Numbered from the stretch's first letter, positions 10,101 to 18,009 are shown. The stretch is DNA of 64,000 bases from Zavarzinella sp. (GCA_041399155.1 JAWKTI010000001.1:2232001-2296000); one strand, 5' to 3'. Translations and numbers: made by a program. The notes: generated from the letters alone by a model not told the origin.

Positions 10101-10811
10101 CCGAAAGCACGCGATATCCTCCGGGATCTTGCCCGCGACTTCCCACAAGATGATGTGATTGCATTACGCATCGCACAGAGCTATCTGTGGTCTTACGATT
10201 ACGATGGTGCGTTGAAGGAATACACCGGCCTGATTCAACGAAAAGCTGAGACCACCAAAGATCCGTTAACCAATCAGGAAATCTGGCGTGGGTTTGTGGA
10301 TGCTGCTTCTGGTTTTGCTGGCAGCAGCCTGCGGGAACGACCTCGAGCCGAGCTCGGCCCGATCTTTTCCACAGCACAACGAGATGGGATCTTCCGGGCA
10401 TTTGAAGCATTGCCTTCCGTGGAAGCAGTCTTGAAGTCTGCACAGCAGGAAGAAATGAAAGTGTTAATGAGCCGTAAGCTGGATACCGAAGTTTGGAATC
10501 AGGAAGAAAAGGCATTGCAGCAGAAGCAATTGGCGGAAATGAAAACCCTGGGAGAAAGCATGGGCCGGCTAGGTCTGGTGCTTGCATTCCTGGGTGACAG
10601 CACCCGCAGCAGTCAGGCGTTTGGTGCTGCACTGGCCATCGATAAAACCAATCGCGAGATCTGGTTGCAGTATGCCCAGGCAATGACTGCGACAGGTAAC
10701 GATGCTGGTGCCCGCAGCGTGTTCGAATGGTTGCTTGCTACAGCACCGAAAAAAGGTAGATCTTTACCCCCACCCGAAGATACGTTGACTCCGAAACGAA
10801 ATCAGCGTTAA
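4128..10811 (+). CDS. bcsA: Cellulose synthase-like GT2 glycosyltransferase fused to PilZ and a long TPR array
   Basis: This is a very large membrane protein (about 2227 aa) that should polymerise a beta-glucan from a UDP-sugar at the inner membrane. In order it has N-terminal membrane helices (about residues 10-70) and a family-2 glycosyltransferase core with TYNED, VLDDGRR (near 115), DADHVPEP (near 165), FAGSAA, TEDLHTS (near 260) and QRLRWGTGN (near 300). These match the D, DxD, TED and Q(Q/R)xRW residues of BcsA. More membrane helices follow, then a PilZ-like domain (RYATRHQ and DLNDTG, near 525-635), a second PilZ-like segment (about 665-770) and one more helix near 800. About 1400 residues of TPR-like repeats complete it. 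Normally the TPR part belongs to the separate BcsC protein; no outer-membrane barrel is seen here. A TTG at 4119 is an alternative start. No bcsB, bcsZ or bcsC gene is adjacent. Confidence 0.85.
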   Translation: MRPSPFFRKFLIIIAVAVCVFYLSYRAIYTFNLTSTYAVIASVALYVAECFGIFNLFLFFLQAWDVDEPDQQPVLEGRTVDVFVPTYNEDITLLRATLEACARMDYPHKTYVLDDGRRSEVEALARDLNIHYIARPDNRHFKAGNLNYAFERTDGEFTIILDADHVPEPHFITRTIGYFADERVAFVQSPHAFYNFDSFQARLDHQSRKYWEEGHLFYYVIQPGRNHWGCPIFAGSAAIFRRSALQEVGFIATETITEDLHTSLRLTAKGWKGIAITERLVAGQAAPDITTFHAQRLRWGTGNLSILKYDNPLFISGLSLPQRLSYLGSMLHWSSGIFKLVIYATPIAMLFTGVPPVREFSWDLIITTLVYLIVSLATMKLVSNGYGSIINSELFSMVNFWTQIKSTFRALFGYGSRIFNVTPKGTAALKQRQEKSVWPYIRPHTWLMLISVFALVWGWGKLMFDPATLPFLGKYLTFLPKLGFGISDDYFRPVVPTIWVLIHFWLAYKVTQKAFWPADLRYATRHQVSANVEYVTSESDATPRFGVTLDLNDTGMALIAYERLQLGETYRFTLRAASEMVKVRGTVRSFETLAKDSQAEGYRYGIQFNNVTPPQVDAINRICLHYGVPRMYAEYDKKRAGTGFLNRLSQFQDRGLSQRRAETRNAYRMPIIINSGNTEDTAEFGTTDDLSRTATAVLLSTKVPENALVGYLITSPMGNIRGTARVLRADEQQLAGKTYYRTVLQFEEFDGQGRTTVNSLANVWEARSIKSTLQPDRKSTFSRMAKPTIFAMLIAAPLLLLELGAFKFYHSDDFVLRKLVDKSKTSVLTDAERKEIFRIRDKTLSASNPSSDRLVLLMEGLKATDSREDQLKVAELLANRAPWDNSLQQTLIYAQIKNNKFVEAEQTYRKLKIKSENGTLKDPEQLTLDLAGARLAEHKGDLDTALTRYKSVFERQPNYFPDRGTPDAVPLRQEYAGVLIKAGKYEEAKEILRAADPLNIETRRQLVHIHNTEGLRYRAEAASSRTPNPAMEERANVEFRAARQVVDDFINAVQAAPQTDMKKQEALLEAGQLMKSDIAMAQQNWDSAREIVGLVARNYNNDITKAPVDLRRRLAQATLGMGNNIEAARSFASIIEENSFELIKKNGVNDPIVYGFIDASANKDVDLTKPELKAVVDQIFVAQGNNSFTNPVYMVRYGWVLQRAGEFAKSASVLEQARNNAPNNTEVRDQLVNVYLASNNLTSAAQLLAGSNQFKAGMVTASLHLKNGDYRRAEEELRRLQRIPLGSTVGTNEVVQQKDLDEVDSLLGKTMSLQALNAPADLQQTSFDQAKLYYETMIKRNPTNIEYPARLADLYLWAADRTKHPADYNEALKRYQAILESNRFTVAVVDSDPNADISRATRASVEQGFIDAASGASELTAEQLKTAINIARLQISTDRISRNPDQDALKWSRMSWVLLRSKDPEAMKEAKLLARKAFELKPSDPQTLRELAGTLTALEDYVGGAMAYELIPNQKLEDRMELVKVYTGAKDWTKANSLLSTLIAQPDLKPEQKKQLEFQQSSILGWSGKHDESIKALDSMLIRYPDFKEAEVLRAEVTSWKKEYDTATKMFASLNTKYPTDIVIQRGFAKAAASSKDPLSPDIQTALQKLTDSAMTIQNKDIALHAHLAEVQAVKMNDPTKAKQLALKAFDLNPQDPVARKVLATSMANEKIGLYKQADVMYEGLELEGEDRFNYALIAVQAENFDAARKQARLFVEEQMPNTDQSRKARRLLAQVLTWKGDYEEALAVYEQLVKERAPDMDMRVDIAELHRFWQNYPVALAKYAELLNEDSNNTNLWIGIVDSASSAPLPLVLEQRELLLKVHDLYSPVIKDPRRLSRLAWVMLRLSDMKRANDLLDRAVLANPDQPAVRKELAGVLAAANRRQQAIEMLSPEYVFRTLDIKEILDLSDLLTAEAQLNRAEELLGAVVTEKSEKKYRLQYASVLLWNGKYPKARDILRDLARDFPQDDVIALRIAQSYLWSYDYDGALKEYTGLIQRKAETTKDPLTNQEIWRGFVDAASGFAGSSLRERPRAELGPIFSTAQRDGIFRAFEALPSVEAVLKSAQQEEMKVLMSRKLDTEVWNQEEKALQQKQLAEMKTLGESMGRLGLVLAFLGDSTRSSQAFGAALAIDKTNREIWLQYAQAMTATGNDAGARSVFEWLLATAPKKGRSLPPPEDTLTPKRNQR

Positions 10812-10915
10812 TCTGTCACTTTCCAATTGAAATTATCGCCCAATTCTCTGTTTCCACTTTCTGTATTCCACCCGCATCATAAAACTACTGGAAGCGATCC
10901 AACGGTTTCTTCCTT

Positions 10916-11788
10916 ATGAAAGATGCAGCAACGACTCAGTGGGTAATCAATGTTGGCGAACAGGATTTCGAACAGGAAGTCCTGGTTCGATCCCAGACCA
11001 CACCAGTGGTGGTTGATTTCTGGGCCGAGTGGTGCGGTCCTTGTCGGCAGATTGGGCCTGTTTTGGAACGCCTTGCCATGGAAAAGGCCGGGGCGTTTGT
11101 TCTGGCAAAAATCAATGTTGATGAAGCACCACGACTGGCACAATATTTTCGAATTGAAAGTATTCCTGCGGTGTTGGCATTTTCTGATGGGCAGCCCAAA
11201 GATGGCTTTGTGGGTTTACTGCCTGAAAATGAACTGATCGAGTTCATCGACCGTGCGGCTAACGCAGAAATTACCCCCAGCCCACTGGAGCAAGCGAAAG
11301 AACTGGAAGAAACCGCTCCTGCAGACGCGATGGAAATCTACCAGGCTCTTCTGGAAAATCCTGATTTCGCAGACGCTGCCAAGGTGGGCATTGCACGTTT
11401 GAAAATCAATGCCAACGATACTACTGATCTGGAAGAATTGCTCCACAGCATCCCACCTGTGGGGGAACTTGGTACCGAAGTAGAGCGATTACGCCGAATT
11501 CTTGAAATGCGCAGTAATGCAGCAGAATCGGGCGATGAACAGCAGATTCGCAGCAAGCTGGCAGCCAATCCTAACGACCCACAGGCTCTCTTTGAATTGG
11601 GCAGCTTTCTTGCATCCCACGAAAAATATCCGGAAGCTCTGGCAGAGTTATTGAAAGCTGCCCAGGAAGATCGGGAATTGGGACGCGGGCCTGTTCGGGA
11701 ACTGATGGTGAAGATTTTTGAAATCGTCGGGGTGCGGAGTGATCTGGCCGATCAATACCGCGATCAACTTCGCTCGGTGCTATATTAG
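10916..11788 (+). CDS. cnoX: Thioredoxin-TPR protein (CnoX/YbbN type)
   Basis: The 290-aa protein has an N-terminal thioredoxin domain with the active site FWAEWCGPCRQIGP (both cysteines present) and the cis-proline in SIPAV. A helical TPR-like domain follows (about residues 130-285, for example DPQALFELGSFLASHEKYPEAL). That architecture and length fit CnoX/YbbN, a cytosolic holdase that protects proteins under oxidative stress and hands them to GroEL or DnaK. E. coli YbbN has lost the CxxC pair; this version keeps it, so it may also act as a reductase. It follows the cellulose-synthase-like gene after about 100 bases and may have its own promoter there. Confidence 0.85.
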   Translation: MKDAATTQWVINVGEQDFEQEVLVRSQTTPVVVDFWAEWCGPCRQIGPVLERLAMEKAGAFVLAKINVDEAPRLAQYFRIESIPAVLAFSDGQPKDGFVGLLPENELIEFIDRAANAEITPSPLEQAKELEETAPADAMEIYQALLENPDFADAAKVGIARLKINANDTTDLEELLHSIPPVGELGTEVERLRRILEMRSNAAESGDEQQIRSKLAANPNDPQALFELGSFLASHEKYPEALAELLKAAQEDRELGRGPVRELMVKIFEIVGVRSDLADQYRDQLRSVLY

Positions 11789-11798
11789 CCAAAAATAC

Positions 11799-11820
11799 AA
11801 TATTGCAATATAGCAATAAT
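11799..11820. repeat. ATTGCAATAT-type AT-rich palindromic motif
   Basis: Directly after the cnoX stop lies a run containing ATATTGCAATAT, a perfect palindrome, followed by AGCAATAATAT. The same core recurs at other gene ends (3491-3570, 20514-20601). It has no T-tract and so does not look like a classical terminator. Confidence 0.5.
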
Positions 11821-11922
11821 ATGTTTTAACGATAATTTTGGATTGATTTTCGACTTTTTTCCCCGCGTTGAGGATCTTTGCTGTTTTTTGCTGACTAGTA
11901 ATGAAAGATTATTGCACGTGGG

Positions 11923-12861
11923 GTGGTTGTTACAGTGAATCGTGGTAATAACTGGAAAGAATTGATCGAACACACCAAGACATGTGTTGATCAGTCATTG
12001 AAAAGTGCCAGCGAGGTGGTTTTTGGGGCATCGCCGGAAATTTTACGCGATGCAGTAAATTACTCCTTATTCGCACCTGGCAAGCGTTTACGCCCACTAT
12101 TGGTATGTTTTACGGCACAGGCATGTGGAGCCACCATTGAAGCTGCCTTACCTGCAGCAATCGCAGTCGAGATGGTACACACCTACTCGTTAATCCACGA
12201 CGACCTGCCCGCGATGGATAATGACGATCTTCGTCGCGGATTGCCCACTTGTCATGTAAAATATGGTGAAGCGGCAGCCATTCTGGCTGGTGATGCCCTG
12301 TTGACTGCTGCTTTTGAGTGGTTAAGCCATTGTTATCCCCCACGGTTGGCTGCAGTTAATGTATTATTGCTCAGTCGTGGTGCGGGTGCCTCCGGAATGG
12401 TTGGCGGGCAAATGCTCGATCTGATTGCGGAAGGCCGGTATGAAAATTACCCACGACCTGGCAGCGTGGCAGAACTGGAATTAATTCACCGCTTGAAGAC
12501 GGGTGCGTTGTTCTCCGTTTGCTGCCAGATGGGTCTGGAAGTGGCAAAAGAGTTTGCTCAACCAGTCCCACCTGCGAAGTACGATGACCTTGTGAAAAAT
12601 TTCTCACAATCATTTGGACTGGCATTCCAGATTGCAGATGACCTGCTGGATGTGGAAGCTCACGTGGATGTGGTGGGGAAGAAAACTGGCAAAGATGCCG
12701 ATCGTGGAAAATTAACCTTTCCCACGGTTTTAGGTATCGATGCAAGTCGTGAACGAGCATATACTTTGTATCAACAGTCATTGGAATTGATCAACCAGAT
12801 GGGTGTGGGCAGTCAGCCACTTGCTGCCTTGGTTCGAATGATCATGGAACGGGATCGTTAA
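11923..12861 (+). CDS. ispA: Polyprenyl (farnesyl/geranyl) diphosphate synthase
   Basis: This is a trans-isoprenyl diphosphate synthase that condenses IPP with DMAPP or GPP to give C15-C20 precursors. The 312-aa sequence carries GKRLRPLL, the first Asp-rich motif in IHDDLPAMDNDDLRRG and the second, IADDLLDVE, with the usual spacing. DD-x4-D is the bacterial type, and the length matches IspA/CrtE enzymes. Two GTG starts are possible (11923 and 11935). A GGGG-rich stretch upstream suits the second slightly better, and the longer form is given. dxs follows after 20 bases, so the two form an isoprenoid operon. Confidence 0.92.
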   Translation: MVVTVNRGNNWKELIEHTKTCVDQSLKSASEVVFGASPEILRDAVNYSLFAPGKRLRPLLVCFTAQACGATIEAALPAAIAVEMVHTYSLIHDDLPAMDNDDLRRGLPTCHVKYGEAAAILAGDALLTAAFEWLSHCYPPRLAAVNVLLLSRGAGASGMVGGQMLDLIAEGRYENYPRPGSVAELELIHRLKTGALFSVCCQMGLEVAKEFAQPVPPAKYDDLVKNFSQSFGLAFQIADDLLDVEAHVDVVGKKTGKDADRGKLTFPTVLGIDASRERAYTLYQQSLELINQMGVGSQPLAALVRMIMERDR

Positions 12862-12881
12862 TTGACAGCAAAAGAGGAATC

Positions 12882-14795
12882 ATGATGACACCGATTTTAC
12901 CGAACATCCAATCCCCAATGGACTTACGGCAATTAAACGATGCACAGATGCATCAATTAAGCCAGGAAATCCGCGACGAATTGGTGCGTGTTCTTAAATT
13001 GCGTCCCGCCCACTTTGCCAGTAACCTGGGTGTCGTGGAATTAACTCTGGCACTGCACCAGGTGTTTGATTTCCGCACCGATCGGCTGATCTGGGATACC
13101 GGCCACCAGATTTACCCACAAAAACTGATCACTGGGCGATACAACCGATTCGATACCATTCGCACAAAAGGTGGGTTGATGGGCTTTCCCAACCCACAGG
13201 AAAGCGAATACGATCTCTTTATGACTGGCCACGCAGGCTGCAGTGTATCTACGGCATCCGGCTTGAAAGCTGGCGACGACCTGCTGGGCCATACTGACCG
13301 CCACTCCATCGCTGTCATAGGTGACGGTGCCCTGGTTTCCGGTATCGTTTTCGAAGCATTCAATAACATTTCTGGCATGGACCAGAATCTGCTCGTCATT
13401 CTAAATGATAACAGAATGTCTATATGCCCACGCACCGGTGGGCTGGCACAGTATTTGGATCAATGCCGAATGACGTCGCTGTACCAGGGGTCGAAAAAGA
13501 GCATCAACTACCTGCTCTCAAAAATTCCCCTTCTGGGAGATATGGCCCACTCCGCACTGGAACAGTTGCGGGATGGCCTGAAGGCCGTACTGAAAGAAGG
13601 AATGCTCTTCGAGGAAATGGGTTTCCGCTACTTTGGGCCGGTTGATGGTCATGATTTACCCACCCTGACCCGGATTCTGCGTGACCTCAAAGGTCAGAAA
13701 GGGCCGATCCTGCTGCACCTGTTCACCGAAAAAGGTCATGGCGTGCCCCAGGCCAGCGAAGACCCGGTGACGTTCCACAGCCCACCCATCTTCACGGATG
13801 TGGGACCGGAACGCACCAATATTGTGACCAAAAAAGGCAGCAGCAAGGCTTATACCGACCTCGTCAGCAGTTCCATTGAAAAAGTGATGGAGCAAAATGA
13901 GAAAGTTGTCATTTTAACCGCTGCGATGTGCCAGGGGAACAAACTGGAGCAAGTGCGTGAAAAGTTCCCCACCAGGTTCTTTGATGTGGGAATCTGCGAA
14001 TCCCACGCCGTAGCATTTGCCGCAGGGATGGCAAAAACCGGTATTATCCCAATTGTGGACATCTATTCCACCTTCCTGCAGCGTTCTTTCGACCAGATTT
14101 TCCAGGAAGTGGCACTCCAGAACCTTCCGGTTATCTTTACATTGGACCGCGCTGGCCTGGCCGGCCCTGATGGCCCCACGCACCATGGGTGTTTTGATAT
14201 TCCCTACATGCGGGTATTCCCCAACATGGTGTGCATGGCACCTGGGGATAGTCTGGATGTCGAGCCGATGCTGCAATTCTGTCTCGATGCTGGCAAGCCA
14301 ATCTCGATGCGTTACCCGAAAGCAAATCTGGAACAGATCGACCGGACAGTATCACCGATTGAACTTGGCAAAGCGGAAGTCATTAGCGAGGGAGATGATG
14401 GGCTTTTCCTTGTTTATGGTGCCTTCCTGCCGTCTGTCATGCGTGCCGTCGAAGCACTGCGAGAGGAAGGGTTGGAACTTACCGTTGTCAACGCACGGTT
14501 TGTCAAACCGCTGGATCGGCAAACGATTCTGCCACTGATCCAGAAGTTGCCATTCGTGATCACGGTGGAGGAAGGCACCACCGAAGGTGGCTTTGGCAGT
14601 GCTGTACTGGAAGCAGCCAACGACGCCCGAATCAGCACCCACCACATACAGCGATTGGGGATTCCTGATCGCTTTATTGAACATGCCGAACGTGGAGAGT
14701 TATTGGCTGATCTTGGCCTCGATACTTCCGGTTTTTGCAAAACCGCCCGCCTCGCCCATCAACTGGCGATGGAAAATCAATCACAATCAACCTGA
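12882..14795 (+). CDS. dxs: 1-deoxy-D-xylulose-5-phosphate synthase
   Basis: Dxs condenses pyruvate and glyceraldehyde 3-phosphate into DXP with thiamine diphosphate, the entry step of the MEP pathway. The 637-aa protein shows WDTGHQIYPQK, the ThDP motif GDGALVSGIVFEAFNN, the catalytic-domain HG segment FGPVDGHDL, a transketolase pyrimidine-binding domain (DVGICESHAVAFAAGMA, DRAGLAGPDGPTHHG) and a C-terminal transketolase domain. Length is normal (about 620-640). GAGGAATC lies before the ATGATG. It is co-oriented with ispA 20 bases upstream, giving precursor supply and chain elongation in one transcript. Confidence 0.96.
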   Translation: MMTPILPNIQSPMDLRQLNDAQMHQLSQEIRDELVRVLKLRPAHFASNLGVVELTLALHQVFDFRTDRLIWDTGHQIYPQKLITGRYNRFDTIRTKGGLMGFPNPQESEYDLFMTGHAGCSVSTASGLKAGDDLLGHTDRHSIAVIGDGALVSGIVFEAFNNISGMDQNLLVILNDNRMSICPRTGGLAQYLDQCRMTSLYQGSKKSINYLLSKIPLLGDMAHSALEQLRDGLKAVLKEGMLFEEMGFRYFGPVDGHDLPTLTRILRDLKGQKGPILLHLFTEKGHGVPQASEDPVTFHSPPIFTDVGPERTNIVTKKGSSKAYTDLVSSSIEKVMEQNEKVVILTAAMCQGNKLEQVREKFPTRFFDVGICESHAVAFAAGMAKTGIIPIVDIYSTFLQRSFDQIFQEVALQNLPVIFTLDRAGLAGPDGPTHHGCFDIPYMRVFPNMVCMAPGDSLDVEPMLQFCLDAGKPISMRYPKANLEQIDRTVSPIELGKAEVISEGDDGLFLVYGAFLPSVMRAVEALREEGLELTVVNARFVKPLDRQTILPLIQKLPFVITVEEGTTEGGFGSAVLEAANDARISTHHIQRLGIPDRFIEHAERGELLADLGLDTSGFCKTARLAHQLAMENQSQST

Positions 14796-15374
14796 TCAGC
14801 ATTATTCTAAAAGTTACCTCATCGGCATTTCCCACAATTAGCCATTTCCGCCACAATACACGCTGAAAACAGGTCTTTGACAACTTGTTAATCCCAACTC
14901 GTCGTCCCGCACCACCTCTATTCTCTCATTTAGGCAAGGCATCTGCAGGCCATCGAAGCGAAGCTGGTAGAGGTATTTCAGCGATTTGCTGCTACATGTG
15001 GATGTTTTCATCGTCATTCCCGCGCAGGCGGGAATCCAGAAGAGAACACTTGAAATTGCGATTAAAACTTCTGTTATGAACCGAGGACTTTCGCCGAGGT
15101 AGGGTTTCGATTTAAAGCCCTTAGCAACAGCAAGGGAATTTCTTAAAATTCTTAAATGTTATCACACAAAGACGCGAATGGGAACTCATCCAGCAAAGTT
15201 CGTAAATCACGCTAGGTGGGAATCCATAGAAGCGAATTCACATTGGTTCATCAGACTTACTTCGTCGTCAACGCACATGTGCTGGCCCTTTCTGAATTCG
15301 ATATCGATAGGCTGGTTACATAAACCTTGTTTTGAAACAAGAAGATTCGAATATTTTTCTTGAATTAGATAATT
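14796..15374. other. Intergenic region of 580 bp, edge of an accessory pocket
   Basis: No gene is supported. The stretch contains the dispersed palindrome at 15016-15035 and then becomes AT-rich toward the orphan gene at 15375. Short frames here lack ribosome sites and resemble nothing known. Confidence 0.5.
15016..15035. repeat. Dispersed ATTCCCGC...GCGGGAAT palindrome
   Basis: ATTCCCGC (15016-15023) and GCGGGAAT (15028-15035) form an 8-bp stem with a 4-base loop, embedded in CGTCATTCCCGCGCAGGCGG followed by GAATCC. This is the well-known REP-like or MITE-like hairpin found scattered between genes in many bacteria. The single copy here marks a mobile or recombination-prone intergenic site. 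Confidence 0.6.
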
Positions 15375-16103
15375 ATGAAAAACGAGTGGTTCGTTACTGA
15401 ACAGATTCAATTAGTAGATTGGGTCGCTGATCTTACACAGTTGCTCAGCACACCTGATTTATTAGTGGAATGGTCGTGTGCTGCTTCGGCAATAGCAAGT
15501 TCTTGTCTCATGGCAATCCCAGAGGCTGTTCCAGAATACAACCTTTCAATCAATCACCTGCATTCTATTCCGAAGGAAATTCAATTTCGATATCAGACTA
15601 AACAAGAGATTGACCTGCTTTCGTACGCTGACCAATCCCTAAATAGTGGAGCTAAAGTAGCCACACAGATTGCCTTTTTAGACAATGGAGTAGTTTCTGA
15701 ACAAAAAGTGTCAAATGTAGGAGAGCTTCCATTGGGAGTTAGAAACGATCTTTCTAATAAGTATGGCAATATAGTAAATAATTCATCAAGATTCTTTTCT
15801 ATTGGGGGTCACTTGATTCGATCTTTAGATCATTTGACATTAATTAAAGAATACTACAATAATAATTCATATAATGAGGATTGTTTCTCGGTAGTGTTTT
15901 CCCTACACTCTGATATATGGCTGCCATGGATTGATAACCAAAAAATTGATAATCGTATGTTAGCACGTATTCATACATCTAGGCTGAATGCTTTTCTTGA
16001 CCAAATGCGGCAACTCACTCTCAGACTAGGTGGAGAGTGGGCTTTTGAAGCGTGTGCTTTCACGGAATTTATCCACGAGACAGGTGTGTACATTGCAAGT
16101 TAG
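15375..16103 (+). CDS. Hypothetical protein, AT-rich orphan
   Basis: This is an open frame of 242 aa with no recognised motif. It has no signal peptide or membrane helix. It contains a W-rich N-terminus (MKNEWFVTEQIQLVDWVADL), a Cys/Ala stretch (WSCAASAIASSC) and Asn-rich middle parts. Codon use is clearly more AT-rich than in dxs or rho, which suggests recent transfer. The ribosome site is weak. Its length, and the lack of a competing gene on the other strand, support it as real. Confidence 0.55.
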   Translation: MKNEWFVTEQIQLVDWVADLTQLLSTPDLLVEWSCAASAIASSCLMAIPEAVPEYNLSINHLHSIPKEIQFRYQTKQEIDLLSYADQSLNSGAKVATQIAFLDNGVVSEQKVSNVGELPLGVRNDLSNKYGNIVNNSSRFFSIGGHLIRSLDHLTLIKEYYNNNSYNEDCFSVVFSLHSDIWLPWIDNQKIDNRMLARIHTSRLNAFLDQMRQLTLRLGGEWAFEACAFTEFIHETGVYIAS

Positions 16104-16250
16104 TCATAAGTGGAATAAGTATTGCAAATTGTTGAATCTCCCGCACTTAAAACCCTTACTTGCATTCCCGAGTACACTAAATTTCCAGACGATTGCTGTT
16201 GACAGGAAGTATTGATATACTACATAGAATAATTTTTTTGAGGAAAAAAG

Positions 16251-16625
16251 ATGCGGGCGATCATTGCTTTGTTACGAATATTTTGGAATGTGATTACATT
16301 AAAAGAAACAGGCTTGGCGAATCCGAATCACATCGACATTGTTGCTGAAGATATAGCTGCAAAGAAACTAGTATTGATTATGACCGAACATCGCAAGTGG
16401 GATGGCGATAATATGCGTAGACAGTTTCTTGAAAAAGTGAAAGCCTATACAAATTATGTCTTGAGTAATAAATTCGCTGATGACTGGAAAAAATATCGGA
16501 TTTCTGATGTGATTTTCAAACTCGACTCTGCACACAAACCCGATAATGAGACAATTTCTCTATTTGATAAGGTGAATGCCGACTTATCCGAACATGGGAT
16601 TGAATTTTGTTATGAAGTCTGTTAA
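16251..16625 (+). CDS. DUF6572-like small protein
   Basis: The 124-aa product has the core NHIDIVAEDIAAKKLVLIMTEHRKWD, which I recognise as the pattern of the DUF6572 family (function unknown). A conserved Y-x-x-Y/V segment follows (KVKAYTNYVLSN). GAGGAAAAAAG before the ATG is a good ribosome site. Like its upstream neighbour it is AT-rich. The N-terminal 18 residues are hydrophobic and may be an extension not shared by the family. Proteins of this type often occur singly near toxin/immunity loci, but nothing here shows a toxin partner. Confidence 0.6.
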   Translation: MRAIIALLRIFWNVITLKETGLANPNHIDIVAEDIAAKKLVLIMTEHRKWDGDNMRRQFLEKVKAYTNYVLSNKFADDWKKYRISDVIFKLDSAHKPDNETISLFDKVNADLSEHGIEFCYEVC

Positions 16626-16732
16626 GTATTTCTTGAAAGTTTGAAAGTTGTTCATTTCCTTGCAAAGACCATCCTAGCAATTTTTTGGGGCATTTTAATA
16701 AATTATACGTGTTTACATACGGGTTTGAATTT

Positions 16733-16781
16733 TCCGGCCATCACGGGTTTCCCGCACAATGCGGGCACGTTCGATGATGCC
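16733..16781. repeat. 49-bp perfect copy of an internal repA segment
   Basis: These 49 bases are identical, in the same orientation, to 56122-56170 inside repA, where they encode GIIERARIVRETRDGR on the minus strand. The segment has an internal hairpin CCCGCA-CAA-TGCGGG. The flanks differ on both sides, and no open frame here continues a RepA-like protein. It lies 23 bases past the 3' end of rho. It is either a relic of a former replicon insertion or a recombination footprint. Confidence 0.8.
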
Positions 16782-16803
16782 TTTCCGAAAAGTTGGGCAT
16801 CGA

Positions 16804-18009
16804 TCATCCGGGAGATTTCACAATCATCCGTTCCATAAAGGCCTTGTTGCTGGGCGATTTTTCCATTTGCTTCAGCAGCGATTCCATCGCCTGAGTAGGG
16901 GGCATATCAATCAAGTGACGTCTTAACAGATGAACTCTCTTCAGTATATCAGGATCCAGCAACCGCTCTTCTTTTCGAGTACCAGATTCCGCGAGATTCA
17001 CAGCCGGGAAAATACGACGATCTGCCAGTTTGCGATCCAGCACCAATTCCATGTTTCCAGTGCCTTTGAATTCCTCAAAAATCACATCGTCCATCCTGCT
17101 GCCGGTCTCAACAAGGCAGGTACCAATCACGGTAATTGATCCCCCTTCCTCAAAACAACGTGCAGTACCAAAAAGGCGTTTCGGAATTTCCAGTGCTTTC
17201 GAATCAACACCACCGCTCATAGTGCGGCCACTGTTGCCAGCAGTTTTGTTATAGGCTCGCGCCAACCGTGTCAGGCTATCCAACAATACAAACACCTGTT
17301 GCCCCTGCTGGGCCAGGCGTTTTGCACGTTCCATCACCAGTTGGGCAATCCGGACATGGTTACCAGCATCAAAATCGCTGGAACTGGCAATCACTTCCCC
17401 ACGAATTTTCCGCTTCATGTCGGTTACTTCTTCGGGTCGCTCATCTACCAGCAGCACCATCAGGTACATTTCCGGGTGGTTGGCCAGCACTCCTTCGGCG
17501 ATCTGGGATAGCAGCACTGTTTTCCCGGTCCGTGGTGGAGCCACAATCAGGCCACGCTGTCCTTTCCCGATCGGGCAAAACAGATCAATCATTCGCGTGC
17601 TTAACGGCCCACCCGGAGTTTCCAGGACAATCTGTTCGCCGGGGTCAATCGCAGTTAAATCGTCCCAATCACGCAGAAAATAATCGGCCGTAGGCTTTCC
17701 TTCAATACGATCAATGCTGACGACACGTGGACCACTGGAGTTGGTGCCGGGAGCTGCCAGGCCTTCCACAAACAAACCTTCCTGTAACTTGTGCTGTTGG
17801 ATTGTCTGCGGGCTGACATAGGCATCGTTGCTGTTGGGCTTGTAATGCTTATCCGCATTACGTAAAAAGCCAAACCGCTTCGGGTTCAGTTCCAGGACAC
17901 CACTGACCGGTGTGCAGTCTTCCGGTGAGTATGCAACTTCCTGAGGTATGTTGTGGGTTTGCGTACGCGAATGATGTTGCGTGCGCGAAGCAGATGATCT
18001 CTTCGTCAT
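16804..18009 (-). CDS. rho: Transcription termination factor Rho
   Basis: Rho is the hexameric RNA helicase that ends transcription. The protein (401 aa) has an RNA-binding cold-shock-like domain (SGVLELNPKRFGFLRNADKHY, PQTIQQHKLQEGLFVEGLA) and an ATPase core with Walker A APPRTGKTVLLSQIA and Walker B VFVLLDSLTRLARAYN. The Q- and R-loop segments follow, with GGVDSKALEIPKRLFGTAR and GSRMDDVIFEEFKGTGNMEL. The N-terminal helix bundle seen in E. coli Rho is missing or replaced by about 30 polar residues. An upstream TTG (18015) is possible, but ATG at 18009 is the likelier start. Confidence 0.96.
   Translation of the reverse strand: MTKRSSASRTQHHSRTQTHNIPQEVAYSPEDCTPVSGVLELNPKRFGFLRNADKHYKPNSNDAYVSPQTIQQHKLQEGLFVEGLAAPGTNSSGPRVVSIDRIEGKPTADYFLRDWDDLTAIDPGEQIVLETPGGPLSTRMIDLFCPIGKGQRGLIVAPPRTGKTVLLSQIAEGVLANHPEMYLMVLLVDERPEEVTDMKRKIRGEVIASSSDFDAGNHVRIAQLVMERAKRLAQQGQQVFVLLDSLTRLARAYNKTAGNSGRTMSGGVDSKALEIPKRLFGTARCFEEGGSITVIGTCLVETGSRMDDVIFEEFKGTGNMELVLDRKLADRRIFPAVNLAESGTRKEERLLDPDILKRVHLLRRHLIDMPPTQAMESLLKQMEKSPSNKAFMERMIVKSPG

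Noticed and set aside
10033..10683. Several long minus-strand frames inside the BcsA-TPR gene
   Set aside because: They mirror the TPR codons and show no motif or ribosome site.
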